A stretch of DNA of 64,000 nt from Oxalobacteraceae sp. CFBP 8761 (GCA_014841595.1 JACYUE010000003.1:1-64000), one strand, 5' to 3'; shown: positions 9,340-18,631, numbered from the stretch's first letter. A program made the numbers and translations. Notes: a model not told the origin generated them from the sequence alone.

Positions 9340-10191
9340 CTAAGCATGCGGTTTCGCTTTCTCGAAAGCAGCAACCGCCCGGCTGACCGTTTTGGTCGAG
9401 ACGCCAAAAGCGATCGCAATCTGCGGCATGGTATAGGCGGTCGATCGATAGGCGCGTGCCATCGCCTCATCCCTGGCGGGATAGGTGTTCTGATAGTCAG
9501 CCAAGGGAAGCGCCACTGCGCGCCGCGTCGCCCGCTTGGTTTCCATGAGCGCCTCAGATCGCTGCATCTGCTGGTGCGCCGATACGAAAACTTCATCCCC
9601 CAGAAGGATTTGATGGCGGGTGGCGTCCAGCGGATTTGCTTGTCCGACACCTGCCAGTACAAACGCCTGATATGCCTCAATGGCGCTGGTGCGTGTGTCA
9701 CCGAAGCGCTCCAGGAGCCGATCTCGCGCCAACCATTCAGGCGGCGTTTCATCTCCGACAAAATAACGATGACTGCTCCATCGCCATTGATCCAGCGCTT
9801 CAACAACATGTGCACGTAGTGGATTCAACACGATGTACCGGGACACTTCCAGAAGATAACTTTCCTTCTGCACCAGGATCGCCTTGTAGCGCCCTTGAAA
9901 CAGGTGGCCAACGAGATGATGCCGTCTGTTGACATGCTGCGAATACGACCCGTTGAGTTGACGTATGCATTGCGGAAGATTTGCTTCAGCCGTTTCGATC
10001 AGTAGATGGTAGTGATTGGTCATCTGGCAAAAGCTATGGATCACGCAGTGGTGGCGTTCACACACCTTCGCAAGAACCTCCAACCAAATTCGGCGATCGG
10101 CTTCATCGCGATAGATCGTGTTACGCCGATTACCGCGCGACGTCACGTGGTACAGCGCACCGGGAAAGTCGAGTCTGAGTGGTCGTGTCAT
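9340..10191 (-). CDS. REP-associated tyrosine transposase (RAYT, Y1_Tnp/HUH)
   Basis: A 283-residue single-strand transposase of the IS200/IS605-like Y1 family, RAYT branch. The N-terminus MTRPLRLDFPGALYHVTSRG is the hallmark start. The HUH-type histidines are H60 and H62 (MTNHYHLLIE), and the likely nucleophilic tyrosine is Y83 in NGSYSQHVNRR. The helix-turn-helix-like tail IAIAFGVSTKTVSRAV at about 255-275 is seen in this group. It is intact and flanked by inverted pairs of REP-like repeats, so it is probably functional on those sequences. RAYTs are generally regarded as domesticated, single-copy enzymes that spread REP elements. Confidence 0.93.
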   Translation of the reverse strand: MTRPLRLDFPGALYHVTSRGNRRNTIYRDEADRRIWLEVLAKVCERHHCVIHSFCQMTNHYHLLIETAEANLPQCIRQLNGSYSQHVNRRHHLVGHLFQGRYKAILVQKESYLLEVSRYIVLNPLRAHVVEALDQWRWSSHRYFVGDETPPEWLARDRLLERFGDTRTSAIEAYQAFVLAGVGQANPLDATRHQILLGDEVFVSAHQQMQRSEALMETKRATRRAVALPLADYQNTYPARDEAMARAYRSTAYTMPQIAIAFGVSTKTVSRAVAAFEKAKPHA

Positions 10192-10274
10192 CCGGCCACG
10201 CTACCGGATGCGGGATCGCTGGCGCTGAGATTGCTCAGCATTCGAGGACGCCAGGGAGGTCATTTGACTAGCGC

Positions 10275-10364
10275 TGAGGTCGTGTCCAAATGTCAGACCT
10301 GACCCCGGCTTTTATCCGAGTAAAGCCGAGGTCGTGTCCGAATGTCAGACCTGACCCCGGCTTT
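10275..10364 (-). repeat. Two inverted REP-like repeats, right flank of the RAYT gene
   Basis: Two copies of the repeat in reverse orientation at 10275-10312 and 10327-10364. They match the left-flank units, with single changes such as gtgtccaaatg instead of gtgtccgaatg in the first. With the left pair they bracket a 1.1 kb unit. Confidence 0.92.
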
Positions 10365-10378
10365 GGAAACAGCTCGAT

Positions 10379-10807
10379 TCAGTTCCAGCGGCCGTTGGCG
10401 CCACCGATGCTGTAACGCCCCGCCCCCAGCAGTGCGACCGCCACTGCGGCAAAGAAGAACATCCCCTGCAATTCCAGCGCCCAGCCACCGGTTTCGTTGA
10501 GCGTGAAGAACTGGCTCGTGTGTGCCAGCAGCACGGCGACGATCATGTTGATGGCCACGATCAGCGCTGCAGGACGCGTGAACAGGCCGACCAGGATGAG
10601 CAGCGGCGCGACGACTTCGCCGATGTATACCCCGTAACCAAACACCGCAGGCAAGCCGGCTTTGGCCAGCATGTCGGCAACAAAACCAATGCCGCCGCTC
10701 AGTTTGGCAACGCCGTGGAACAGCAGCATCGCGGCCAGGGCGACGCGCAGCACCAGCTTGCCGGCGTCGTTGGTATTGTTATTCAGTTGTGTGGAAGTGG
10801 TTTGCAT
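10379..10807 (-). CDS. DoxX family membrane protein
   Basis: A 142-residue protein with four predicted membrane helices. The family pattern LVLRVALAAMLLFHGVAKL is near the N-terminus, followed by YGVYIGEVVAPLLILVGLFTR. DoxX-type proteins are small inner-membrane proteins linked to redox stress and thiosulfate:quinone oxidoreductase. The precise role here is unknown. It lies 35 bp downstream of the DODA-type dioxygenase and is likely in the same operon. Confidence 0.88.
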   Translation of the reverse strand: MQTTSTQLNNNTNDAGKLVLRVALAAMLLFHGVAKLSGGIGFVADMLAKAGLPAVFGYGVYIGEVVAPLLILVGLFTRPAALIVAINMIVAVLLAHTSQFFTLNETGGWALELQGMFFFAAVAVALLGAGRYSIGGANGRWN

Positions 10808-10842
10808 GATCGTTCTTTCGTAAATGAAAACAAGGTAAATGA

Positions 10843-11625
10843 TTAATTGAACGCGTAGGCATCCATGGCGAGCACGCCATGTTCGACACTCGTGTGCAGC
10901 ACGGACGCTCTGGCATCGGGCCCGGCCGCGCCCATTGCCACGAACAGCGGCAGCAGATGTTCTTCGGTCGGATGGTTTTTTGCAGCCATTGGCGCCAGCT
11001 GGCGGTAGTCCAGCAAGGCTGCGCGGTCATTCGCCGTCAGCCGCTCGCGCATCCATGTGCCGAAGTCGCTGACCCAGGCTGGCGGCGGCGCATCGGCGCT
11101 GTGGCCGCGGATTTCATACAGGTTGTGGGTCAGCGAACCCGAGCCGATGACCAGCACGCCCTCCTGGCGCAAGGCCTGCAGCGCCAGGCCCAGTTGCTGA
11201 TGCAGCGCGGGGCTGGCGCCATGGACGATCGAGATCTGCATCACTGGCACGTCGGCGGCCGGATACATCAGGCTGAGCGGAACCCACGCGCCATGGTCCA
11301 GGCCCCGTGTCGCACTGCGCCCGACCGGGATACCGGCCGCGTCGAACAGCGCCGCCGTGCGTTCGGCGGCAGCAGGCGCACCCGGCGCCGGATAGCGCAT
11401 GTCGAACAGCGTTTGCGGAAAGCCGCCAAAGTCGTGGATCGTCTCCGGCTGGGTGGCCAGCGAGACGGCCGGGCCGCCAGCGGTTTCCCAGTGCGCCGAG
11501 ACGACCGCAATCGCGCTCGGCCGTGGCAATGTCTGGCCCAGCCCCTGCAGGAAGCGGCGTGCCGGGCTGTCTTGCAGGGCAAGCATCGGCGAGCCGTGTG
11601 AGACAAAGATCGTGGGCAAATTCAT
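10843..11625 (-). CDS. DODA-type extradiol aromatic ring-opening dioxygenase
   Basis: A 260-residue protein of the YgiD/DODA class III extradiol dioxygenase family, which cleaves catechol-type rings with a non-heme metal. The start MNLPTIFVSHGSPMLAL, then VSAHWET, GLDHGAWVPLSLMYP, VLVIGSGSLTHNL and NHPTEEHLLPLFVAMGA are family motifs with the metal-binding histidines. The ATG at 11625 has a GAGGTG site 6 nt upstream, preferred over an in-frame ATG at 11649. It is divergent from a LysR gene that probably controls it together with doxX. Confidence 0.93.
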   Translation of the reverse strand: MNLPTIFVSHGSPMLALQDSPARRFLQGLGQTLPRPSAIAVVSAHWETAGGPAVSLATQPETIHDFGGFPQTLFDMRYPAPGAPAAAERTAALFDAAGIPVGRSATRGLDHGAWVPLSLMYPAADVPVMQISIVHGASPALHQQLGLALQALRQEGVLVIGSGSLTHNLYEIRGHSADAPPPAWVSDFGTWMRERLTANDRAALLDYRQLAPMAAKNHPTEEHLLPLFVAMGAAGPDARASVLHTSVEHGVLAMDAYAFN

Positions 11626-11664
11626 GGTGCACCTCGTTAAGTGATGCATGCATGGTACCTATGT

Positions 11665-11686
11665 CCCTGTCGTTGATAAAGCAGGG
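11665..11686. promoter_or_regulatory. Possible LysR operator in the DODA-lysR divergent region
   Basis: The 104 bp region between the dioxygenase and lysR contains an inverted repeat, CCCTG-N12-CAGGG. LysR proteins often bind such dyads in the shared promoter. The match is short, so this is tentative. Confidence 0.35.
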
Positions 11687-11729
11687 GAACGTGGTTAGAC
11701 TATTTCCTTTTGATTGACAATCCCGACCA

Positions 11730-12611
11730 ATGGACTTGCTCGGCTCGATGAAAACCTATGTTGCCGTGGTCGATAGCGGCAGCTTCGCCGCTGCCGCGCT
11801 CCGGCTGGACGTCTCACGCGCCATGGTGTCCAAGCAGGTACAAAAGCTGGAAGAGCACTTGGGCACGCGCCTGCTGAACCGCACCACGCGGCGCCTGAGC
11901 CTGACGGAAACGGGCCGCGCCTTCCACGAGCGCAGCGTGCAGATTCTGGGGGATGTGAACGAGGCCGAGCAGATTGCCGGCCAGATGACGACGCTGCCGC
12001 GCGGCGTGCTGCGCGTGACGATCCCGCTGTCCTACGCGCAGCATCGCCTGGGCAGCATCATCGGTGCGTACACCCAGGCCTATCCGCAGGTGCAGCTCGA
12101 TATTGCGCTGTCCGACCGCAAGGTCGACCTGGTCGAAGAAGGCTTCGATGTGGCGATCCGGATCGGCGCCCTGCCCCAGTCGGATCTGATTGCACGCAAG
12201 CTGGGCGTCGCGCGCAGCATCGTGTGCGCCTCGCCAGCCTATCTGGCCGCGCACGGCACGCCGCAGACGCCGCACGATCTGAGCCGGCATACGTGCCTGA
12301 GCTACTCATTGAGCGGGGGTGGCGCCGACTGGCGCCTCGAGTCCGCAGGCGAACAGGTTACCGTGCCGGTGACTGGCCCGATGAAAGCCGACAATGGTGA
12401 CATGATCCGCCTGGCGGCGCTCGCCGGGGCCGGCATCGTGTTCCAGCCGCACTTTATCGTGGGCGAGGATCTGGCGGCCGGGCGGCTCGTGCAGGTGCTG
12501 CCCGGCTGGGAGTCAGCCGAGCTGGGCATCCATGCGCTCTATCCAAGCCGCAAGCACCTGTCGGCCAAGGTGCGCACCTTCGTCGACTTTGTCGTGGCCG
12601 CGCTGGCCTGA
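11730..12611 (+). CDS. LysR family transcriptional regulator
   Basis: A 293-residue regulator. The winged helix-turn-helix occupies residues about 1-60 (VDSGSFAAAALRLDVSRAMV, then LGTRLLNRTTRRLSLTETG). The effector domain has the motif DLVEEGFDVAIRIGAL typical of the CrgA/AaeR-like subgroup. It is divergent from the DODA-doxX pair and by position is their likely regulator. The inducer is unknown. Confidence 0.93.
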   Translation: MDLLGSMKTYVAVVDSGSFAAAALRLDVSRAMVSKQVQKLEEHLGTRLLNRTTRRLSLTETGRAFHERSVQILGDVNEAEQIAGQMTTLPRGVLRVTIPLSYAQHRLGSIIGAYTQAYPQVQLDIALSDRKVDLVEEGFDVAIRIGALPQSDLIARKLGVARSIVCASPAYLAAHGTPQTPHDLSRHTCLSYSLSGGGADWRLESAGEQVTVPVTGPMKADNGDMIRLAALAGAGIVFQPHFIVGEDLAAGRLVQVLPGWESAELGIHALYPSRKHLSAKVRTFVDFVVAALA

Positions 12612-12630
12612 ACCGCCGCGGCCGACGGCA

Positions 12631-13737
12631 TCAGTACAGCACCACCGAGCGAATCGATTCGCCGCTCTTCATCAGGTCGAATCCTTCGTTGATGCGCTCG
12701 AGGGGCAGGCGGTGCGTGATCAGGTCGTCGATATTGAGTTTGCCTTCCATATACCAGTCGACGATCTTCGGCACATCGGTGCGGCCGCGCGCGCCGCCGA
12801 AGGCCGAACCGCGCCACTCGCGGCCCGTCACCAGTTGGAATGGGCGGGTGGCGATTTCTTCGCCGGCAGCCGCCACGCCGATGATGAACGACTTGCCCCA
12901 GCCCTTGTGCGTGCATTCAAGTGCCTGGCGCATCGTGTTGACGTTGCCGACACACTCGAAACTGTAGTCGGCGCCGCCATCGGTAATCTGCACGATCGCA
13001 TCGACGACATTCTCGACCTCTTTCGGATTGACGAAATGGGTCATGCCGAACTTGCGCGCCATGGCCTGGCGCGCCGGGTTGATGTCGACACCGATGATCT
13101 TGTCGGCGCCCACCATTCTCGCCGCCTGGATCACGTTCAGGCCGATGCCGCCCAGGCCGAACACGACCACATTGGCGCCCGCTTCGACCTTGGCCGAAAA
13201 CAGCACCGCGCCCACGCCGGTCGTCACGCCGCAACCGATGTAGCAGACCTTGTCGAACGGGGCATCTTCACGGATTTTCGCCAGTGCGATTTCCGGCACC
13301 ACGATGTAATTCGAGAAGGTCGACGTGCCCATGTAGTGAAACAGCGGCTTGCCATCGAGCGAAAAGCGGCTGGTCGCATCCGGCATCAGGCCGCGGCCCT
13401 GCGTACTGCGGATCGCCTGGCACAGGTTCGTCTTTTGCGACAGGCAGAATTTGCACTGGCGGCATTCCGGCGTGTACAGCGGGATGACGTGATCGTCCTT
13501 TTTCAACGTCGTCACACCGGGGCCCACATCGACCACGATGCCCGCGCCTTCATGGCCCAGGATCGCCGGGAACAGGCCTTCGGGATCGGCGCCCGACAGC
13601 GTGTAGTAATCAGTATGACAAATGCCGGTCGCTTTCAGTTCAATCAGTACTTCGCCCTCGCGCGGGCCTTCCAGGTCGACTTCTTCGATGGTCAAGGGCG
13701 CGCCGGCGCGCCAGGCAATGGCTGCTTTGGTTTTCAT
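12631..13737 (-). CDS. frmA: S-(hydroxymethyl)glutathione dehydrogenase (class III alcohol dehydrogenase)
   Basis: A 368-residue zinc alcohol dehydrogenase that oxidises the formaldehyde-glutathione adduct with NAD and also reduces S-nitrosoglutathione. Catalytic zinc ligands include C40-H41 (GICHTDYY) and H62-E63 (GHEGAGIV). Structural zinc Cys are C92, C95, C98 and C106 (ECRQCKFCLSQKTNLC). The VFGLGGIGLNVIQ dinucleotide motif is present. Length and sequence are typical of FrmA/AdhC. The ATG at 13737 gives the standard MKTKAAIAW start. A GlxA-type regulator is divergent to it. Confidence 0.95.
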   Translation of the reverse strand: MKTKAAIAWRAGAPLTIEEVDLEGPREGEVLIELKATGICHTDYYTLSGADPEGLFPAILGHEGAGIVVDVGPGVTTLKKDDHVIPLYTPECRQCKFCLSQKTNLCQAIRSTQGRGLMPDATSRFSLDGKPLFHYMGTSTFSNYIVVPEIALAKIREDAPFDKVCYIGCGVTTGVGAVLFSAKVEAGANVVVFGLGGIGLNVIQAARMVGADKIIGVDINPARQAMARKFGMTHFVNPKEVENVVDAIVQITDGGADYSFECVGNVNTMRQALECTHKGWGKSFIIGVAAAGEEIATRPFQLVTGREWRGSAFGGARGRTDVPKIVDWYMEGKLNIDDLITHRLPLERINEGFDLMKSGESIRSVVLY

Positions 13738-13841
13738 GGTGATGGTCTCTGGCTGAGTAAAAAATGGAATGCCGCCATTCTGCAGGCGCGGCCATGGCCA
13801 CCGGCGCCGCCCGGGCGGAAATGGCAGGATTTGGTGCAATA

Positions 13842-14906
13842 ATGACCGGATCTTCGCCACTGACCGCCCTGCCGATGCCTTCTGCGCCACCTCTGGACAC
13901 CATCACCGTCGACATCGTCGTCTACCCCGGCTTCAAGGCGATGGAAGCAATCGGCCCCATGTCGGTGTTCGAATACGCCAATCTGCACCTGGCGCGGCAA
14001 GGCAAGGCGGCCGGCTACGATGTGCGCGTGGCGTCCTTCAAGACCGGGCCGATCCGCTCGGATACCCTGATGTCGCTCGAAGCCACCAAGGTAGTCAACA
14101 CGCTGGCCCTGCCCCACACCGCGATGGTGGTCGGTGCGCGCCACATCCAGGCGGCGCTGGTCGAAAGCGCCGCCCTAATCGACTGGATCCGCGATGCCGC
14201 CCCGCGCCTGACGCGCTTGAGCGCCCTGTGCTCGGGCGCGTTCTTCCTGGCCGCCGCCGGCGTGCTCGACGGCAAACGCGCCACCACGCACTGGGGCGTG
14301 GCCGATCGCCTGCACGCCGATTTCCCGGCCATCGACATCGATGCCGACGCCATCTTCATCCGCTCCGGCAATGTCTGGACGTCGGCCGGCGTCACGGCCG
14401 GCATGGACCTGGCGTTGGCGCTGGTCGAACAGGACTTCGGCCGTGCACTGGCGCTGGACGTGGCCACCGAGATGGTCGTCTACCTGAAGCGTCCGGGCGG
14501 CCAGTCACAGTTCAGCGCCCACCTGCTCAGCGAGCGCACGGCGAAACCGACGATCCGCGAGCTGCAGGCCTGGATCCTGGACAACCTGCACGAGCGTTTG
14601 TCGGTCGCCCAATTGGCGGACAAGGCAATGATGAGCGAGCGCCATGTCGCCCGCGTGTTCCAGCAGGAGGTGGGCATGAGCACCCAGGAATTCATCGAAA
14701 CCTGTCGCTTCGAGCGCGCCACGCAGTTGCTGGCCGACGTGACGCTGCCGCTGAAGACGGTCGCGGCGCGTGCCTGCTTCAGCGACGAGGCGCAGATGCG
14801 CCGCGTATTCCTGAAAAAGCTGGGGATTGCGCCGAAAGTGTATCGCGAACGCTTCGCCACCACGGGTGTCGCGGCCGATCGCGCCGCCAACGTGCACGAC
14901 AACTGA
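13842..14906 (+). CDS. GlxA-type AraC family regulator (DJ-1/PfpI domain plus HTH)
   Basis: A 354-residue protein. Residues about 20-200 are a DJ-1/PfpI-like domain (VDIVVYPGFKAMEAIGPMSV) with a conserved Cys in LSALCSGAFFLAAAG. The C-terminal 100 residues are an AraC double helix-turn-helix (LSVAQLADKAMMSERHVARV and LKTVAARACFSDEAQMRRVF). The ATG at 13842 has AGGA upstream; ATGs at 13764 and 13875 are alternatives, the first lying inside the shared promoter. It is divergent from frmA, so it may sense an aldehyde or a metabolite of that pathway, which is inference. Confidence 0.9.
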   Translation: MTGSSPLTALPMPSAPPLDTITVDIVVYPGFKAMEAIGPMSVFEYANLHLARQGKAAGYDVRVASFKTGPIRSDTLMSLEATKVVNTLALPHTAMVVGARHIQAALVESAALIDWIRDAAPRLTRLSALCSGAFFLAAAGVLDGKRATTHWGVADRLHADFPAIDIDADAIFIRSGNVWTSAGVTAGMDLALALVEQDFGRALALDVATEMVVYLKRPGGQSQFSAHLLSERTAKPTIRELQAWILDNLHERLSVAQLADKAMMSERHVARVFQQEVGMSTQEFIETCRFERATQLLADVTLPLKTVAARACFSDEAQMRRVFLKKLGIAPKVYRERFATTGVAADRAANVHDN

Positions 14907-14954
14907 CCGCCCCGTGCTACGCTGCTTTTAACCACCACATGCTGAAAGACTGCG

Positions 14955-15479
14955 ATGCAATTTTCCCTGACACGACCCTTGCAACTGTTGGGACAAATGG
15001 CACTGGTCGCTGCCCTGCTCGCACCCTGCGCTGCCATGGCTGAGCCAGACATGATCTACCTCGTGCGCCACGGCGAAAAAGCCGCCGACGGCAACGACCC
15101 GTCGCTCACGCCGCAAGGCCGGCAACGCGCGCAGAATATCGCAACGATGCTGCACCGTGCCGGCATCACGGCCATCTTCAGCAGCGCCACCGCCCGCACG
15201 CTCGAGACGGCGAAACCGCTGTCCGCATCACTCAGCCTGCCCGTGCAGCAATACGACGCAGGCAGGCCAGAGGCGCTGGTGGACAAGGTCAAGGCGCTGC
15301 AAGGGCCGGTGCTGGTGGTGGGGCACTCGAATACGCTGCCGCAACTGGTACGCCTGTTCGGCGGTGCGCCGGGGACAGAGATTGGGGACAACGAGTATGA
15401 CCGGGTGTATCAGCTGGTCAATGGTGCCGATGGCAAAGTGACGACGGTGTTGTTGACGTCGTTGCCGGCCTCGCCATAA
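14955..15479 (+). CDS. Secreted histidine phosphatase (phosphoglycerate mutase-like)
   Basis: A 174-residue protein with a signal peptide ending near residue 29 (LLAPCAAMA-EPDM). The catalytic motif YLVRHGEKA places the phospho-accepting His at 39, and a second His is in VLVVGHSNTLPQL. Small exported members of this superfamily hydrolyse phosphate esters of unknown identity; SixA is the cytoplasmic relative. It stands alone between the AraC regulator and the leuD-like gene. Confidence 0.88.
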   Translation: MQFSLTRPLQLLGQMALVAALLAPCAAMAEPDMIYLVRHGEKAADGNDPSLTPQGRQRAQNIATMLHRAGITAIFSSATARTLETAKPLSASLSLPVQQYDAGRPEALVDKVKALQGPVLVVGHSNTLPQLVRLFGGAPGTEIGDNEYDRVYQLVNGADGKVTTVLLTSLPASP

Positions 15480-15525
15480 CACCACCGTCAAACTGCAGCC
15501 ACCGCACCCGCCGGATCGGCGTTGG

Positions 15526-16191
15526 CTAGCGCAGCGGCGTCACGGCTTGCCCGTCAAGCCTGGTCCTGGCACCCCGGGCGACGTCCTTGAGCCAGGGATG
15601 GGCTACGTGCCACCGTTGTGCAAATGCCTCGATCGCCTGCAGGTGGACGAGCGATGCACCGAGCATGTCGAGGCCATCCATGAACATCCGGCGATGGCGT
15701 TCACTCAGCGTAAAACCGATCGCCCCCAACGAACTGACGACTTCGAGCCGGTCGACATCGATGCGGACGTGCATCGGCGCAGCACATGCCGTTGCTGCCG
15801 CGAGCAGCTGCTGCATGTCGTCTTCCGGCACGGTCGCCAGCATCAGGCCATTGTTCATCGCATTCGAGTAAAAAATCTCGCCGAAGCTGGACGCGACAAT
15901 CGCACGCACGCCAAATTGCAGCAGACCCCACACCGCATGCTCACGACTCGAGCCGCACCCGAAGTTCTGCCCGCCAAGCAGGATCGGCGCCCCGGCATAG
16001 GCCGGCTGCTGCAACACGAAGTCCGCGCGTGGCTGCCCGTTGCCGTCAAAACGCAAATCATGCAGGACGCCACGGTCCAGCCCCACCTTGTCGATACCGC
16101 GCAAGAACTGTTTCGGCATGATCTGGTCTGTGTCGAGATTGGCAATGGGTAGCGGGGCTGCGATGCCTTCGATGATGAATTGGTCGTTCAT
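15526..16191 (-). CDS. leuD: 3-isopropylmalate dehydratase small subunit-like protein
   Basis: A 221-residue aconitase swivel-domain protein. It has ANLDTDQIMPKQFL at the N-terminus and the substrate-binding loop NFGCGSSREHAVWGL, followed by ASSFGEIFYSNAMNNGL. Its ATG overlaps the leuC-like stop, so the two form a heterodimer operon. Classical LeuD is about 200-216 residues. Here the pair sits with a TctC receptor and a LysR regulator rather than with leuB, so it may hydrate or isomerise another dicarboxylate, such as a citraconate or methylmalate compound (inference). Confidence 0.88.
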   Translation of the reverse strand: MNDQFIIEGIAAPLPIANLDTDQIMPKQFLRGIDKVGLDRGVLHDLRFDGNGQPRADFVLQQPAYAGAPILLGGQNFGCGSSREHAVWGLLQFGVRAIVASSFGEIFYSNAMNNGLMLATVPEDDMQQLLAAATACAAPMHVRIDVDRLEVVSSLGAIGFTLSERHRRMFMDGLDMLGASLVHLQAIEAFAQRWHVAHPWLKDVARGARTRLDGQAVTPLR

Positions 16192-17582
16192 GATGCAGTC
16201 AACTTTCGCACGTCGGTGATGTGACCCGTCACGGCCGCTGCCGCGGCCATGGCCGGACTCATCAAATGGGTGATGGCGCCACGTCCCTGGCGGCCTTCGA
16301 AATTGCGGTTCGTGGTGGAAGCGCAGCGCGTGCCGGGCGCCAGTACATCGTCGTTCATGGCCAGGCACATCGAGCAGCCCGGCTTGCGCCATTCGAAGCC
16401 TGCAGCAATCAGCGTGTCGGCAATGCCTTCCTGCTCAGCCTGGTCACGCACCGCACCTGAACCCGGCACGACCATCGCTCTGACACCCGGTGCCACGCGG
16501 CGCGTGCCAATCGTGGCGACGACTGCGCGCAAATCTTCGATTCGCCCGTTCGTGCATGAGCCAATGAACACGTGCTGGATCGCCACGCCTTCGAGCGACA
16601 TGCCGCTGCGCAAGCCCGTGTAATCGAGGGCCTTGGTATCGGAGGCATTCTGCGCAGCCGGGATCCGCCCCGTGACCGGCACCGCCTGGTCGGGACTGGT
16701 TCCCCAGGTGACGGTCGGGGCCAGACCCGATGCATCGAAACGATGTTCGACGTCGAACCGGGCGTCGGGGTCGCTGTGAAGCGTCACCCAGTGCGCCCGT
16801 GCACGCGCCTGCATGGCAGCATCGCCTGCCAGATCCGGACAGTGCGCCAGCACGTACCGGATGGCTGTCTCGTCGGGCGCGATCAAGGCGCCACGGGCCC
16901 CGGCTTCGACTGCCATATTACACAGCGTGAAACGCGCTTCGGTGCTCAGCGCCGCAATGGTGGAGCCGCAGAACTCGACGACATAGCCGCGCGCGCCCTG
17001 GGCACCGATGTGCGCAATGACCATCAGCACCAGGTCCTTGGCCGTGGTTCCTGGCGGCAGCGCACCGTCGATCCGGATCCGCATGTCCTGCGCCAGACGA
17101 TAGACCAGGGTCTGGGTCGCCAGCAGATGTTCGACTTCGGTGGTGCCAATGCCAAAGCCCAGTGCGCCCAGCGCGCCGTAGGTGGTGGTGTGGCTGTCGC
17201 CGCAGATGACCACCATTCCCGGTCGAATCATGCCGTGTTCGGGCGCGATGACATGCTCGATGCCCTGAAAACGATCGTTGGTGTCGAACAGCGGAATCGC
17301 ATGCCGGTCGCAGTTGCTCTTGAGATTACTCGCCTGGCGCGCCGAATCGACATCGCCAATGATCCGGAATTTGTCCGGATGGGTTGGAATAATGTGGCTG
17401 ACGGTAGCCACGTTCTGGCCCGGATACAGGGTCTGCAGGCCGCGCTCGTGAAGGCCGGCGAAGGCTTGCGGACTGGTATATTCATTCATCAGATGCAGGT
17501 CGGCATACAACAGGACGTTGTCATCGTCGAGTTGCACGACCGTGTGCGAGGCGACCAGTTTTTGGTAAAGTGTTTGGCTCAT
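16188..17582 (-). CDS. leuC: 3-isopropylmalate dehydratase large subunit-like protein
   Basis: A 464-residue aconitase-family large subunit carrying the [4Fe-4S] cluster. Signatures are GMVVICGDSHTTTYGALGALGFGIGTTEVEHLL-type sequence in the middle, IGSCTNGRIEDLRA, and GCSMCLAMNDD with two cluster Cys. Length equals that of LeuC. It is in an operon with the leuD-like gene (4 bp overlap) and the tctC gene 25 bp upstream. The genomic company argues for a catabolic paralogue rather than leucine biosynthesis, but substrate cannot be read from the sequence. Confidence 0.9.
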   Translation of the reverse strand: MSQTLYQKLVASHTVVQLDDDNVLLYADLHLMNEYTSPQAFAGLHERGLQTLYPGQNVATVSHIIPTHPDKFRIIGDVDSARQASNLKSNCDRHAIPLFDTNDRFQGIEHVIAPEHGMIRPGMVVICGDSHTTTYGALGALGFGIGTTEVEHLLATQTLVYRLAQDMRIRIDGALPPGTTAKDLVLMVIAHIGAQGARGYVVEFCGSTIAALSTEARFTLCNMAVEAGARGALIAPDETAIRYVLAHCPDLAGDAAMQARARAHWVTLHSDPDARFDVEHRFDASGLAPTVTWGTSPDQAVPVTGRIPAAQNASDTKALDYTGLRSGMSLEGVAIQHVFIGSCTNGRIEDLRAVVATIGTRRVAPGVRAMVVPGSGAVRDQAEQEGIADTLIAAGFEWRKPGCSMCLAMNDDVLAPGTRCASTTNRNFEGRQGRGAITHLMSPAMAAAAAVTGHITDVRKLTAS

Positions 17583-17607
17583 GGTCCGTGCGTGGTGACG
17601 CGAAAGA

Positions 17608-18570
17608 TTAATCGGTGCTGATGCCGCGGTCTTTGATCAGCTTGCCCCACATCGTCAACTCCTGCCCGAGACGTGCCTGGGCCTGGGCCGGCGTCGAAGG
17701 AATGGTGTCGAAACCGTCCTTGAGCAGTTTGTCCTTCAGGGCCGGCGACCCGATCGCCTTGTTGAGCGCAGCATTGAGCTTGTCGATGACCGGCTTGGGC
17801 GTGTTAACCGGAGCGAACACGATGAACCAGGTATCAAACGCATAACCCGTAGCGCCCGACTCTTGCAGCGTCGGCACGTCCGGCAGCAGCGGTGAGCGTT
17901 TTGGGCCGGTCACGCCGATCGCGCGCAGCTTGCCAGCGCGCACGTGCGGGACCGCAGCGGACAGAACGGGAAAGCTCATGTCCACCATCCCGGCCATCGT
18001 GTCGACCAGCGCCGGACCGCCGCCCTTGTAGGGCACGTGGACGATGTCGGTCTTGGTGACGTCCTTGAACAATTCGGCGGCCATGTGGAACGTGCTGCCT
18101 GGCCCCGCCGAGCCATAGTTGAACTTGCCGGGACTGGCCCGCACTGCAGCCAGAAATTGCCGGGTGTCCCTGGCAGGGAATGCGGGTTTGACAACCAGCA
18201 CATGCTGCGACGTGGCCACCATCCCGATCGGCGCCAAATCCTTGAGCGTGTCGTAGGGAAGTTTGGCGAAGAGCGAAGGATTGATGGCCAGCGAGACCGT
18301 CTGCAGGCCGATCGTATAGCCATCCGGATCGGCCTTGGCGACGGCATCGACGCCGATATTGCCGCCGGCACCGGCCTTGTTTTCAATATAGATGCTGCCG
18401 CCGATTTCTTTGGCCCACTCGCTGGCAATCCGCCGCGCGACGATATCGGCGCTGCCGGCCGGGGCGTACGGAACAATCAGTCTAATCGGACGCGCCGGAT
18501 AGTTTTGTGCCGCTGCGGCGCTCATTGCACACACCAGCGCGGCCAGCAAGGCAAGGTTCTTCACTTTCAT
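17608..18570 (-). CDS. TctC-type tripartite tricarboxylate transporter receptor
   Basis: A 320-residue periplasmic binding protein. The signal peptide is about residues 1-21 (LLAALVCAMSAAAAQ), followed by YPARPIRLIVPYAPAGSADI, the standard TctC/Bug start. Bug proteins bind small carboxylates and occur in large numbers in Burkholderiales, mostly without TctAB partners; none is present here. It is the first gene of the operon with leuCD-like genes, and GGAGGAG lies upstream of its ATG. The likely ligand is the substrate of the downstream hydratase. Confidence 0.93.
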   Translation of the reverse strand: MKVKNLALLAALVCAMSAAAAQNYPARPIRLIVPYAPAGSADIVARRIASEWAKEIGGSIYIENKAGAGGNIGVDAVAKADPDGYTIGLQTVSLAINPSLFAKLPYDTLKDLAPIGMVATSQHVLVVKPAFPARDTRQFLAAVRASPGKFNYGSAGPGSTFHMAAELFKDVTKTDIVHVPYKGGGPALVDTMAGMVDMSFPVLSAAVPHVRAGKLRAIGVTGPKRSPLLPDVPTLQESGATGYAFDTWFIVFAPVNTPKPVIDKLNAALNKAIGSPALKDKLLKDGFDTIPSTPAQAQARLGQELTMWGKLIKDRGISTD

Positions 18571-18631
18571 GTCTCCTCCGAAAATTTGGTGGGTAGCTCG
18601 CTATTGCGCCGCCAATCTGGGAGGCTTACGC

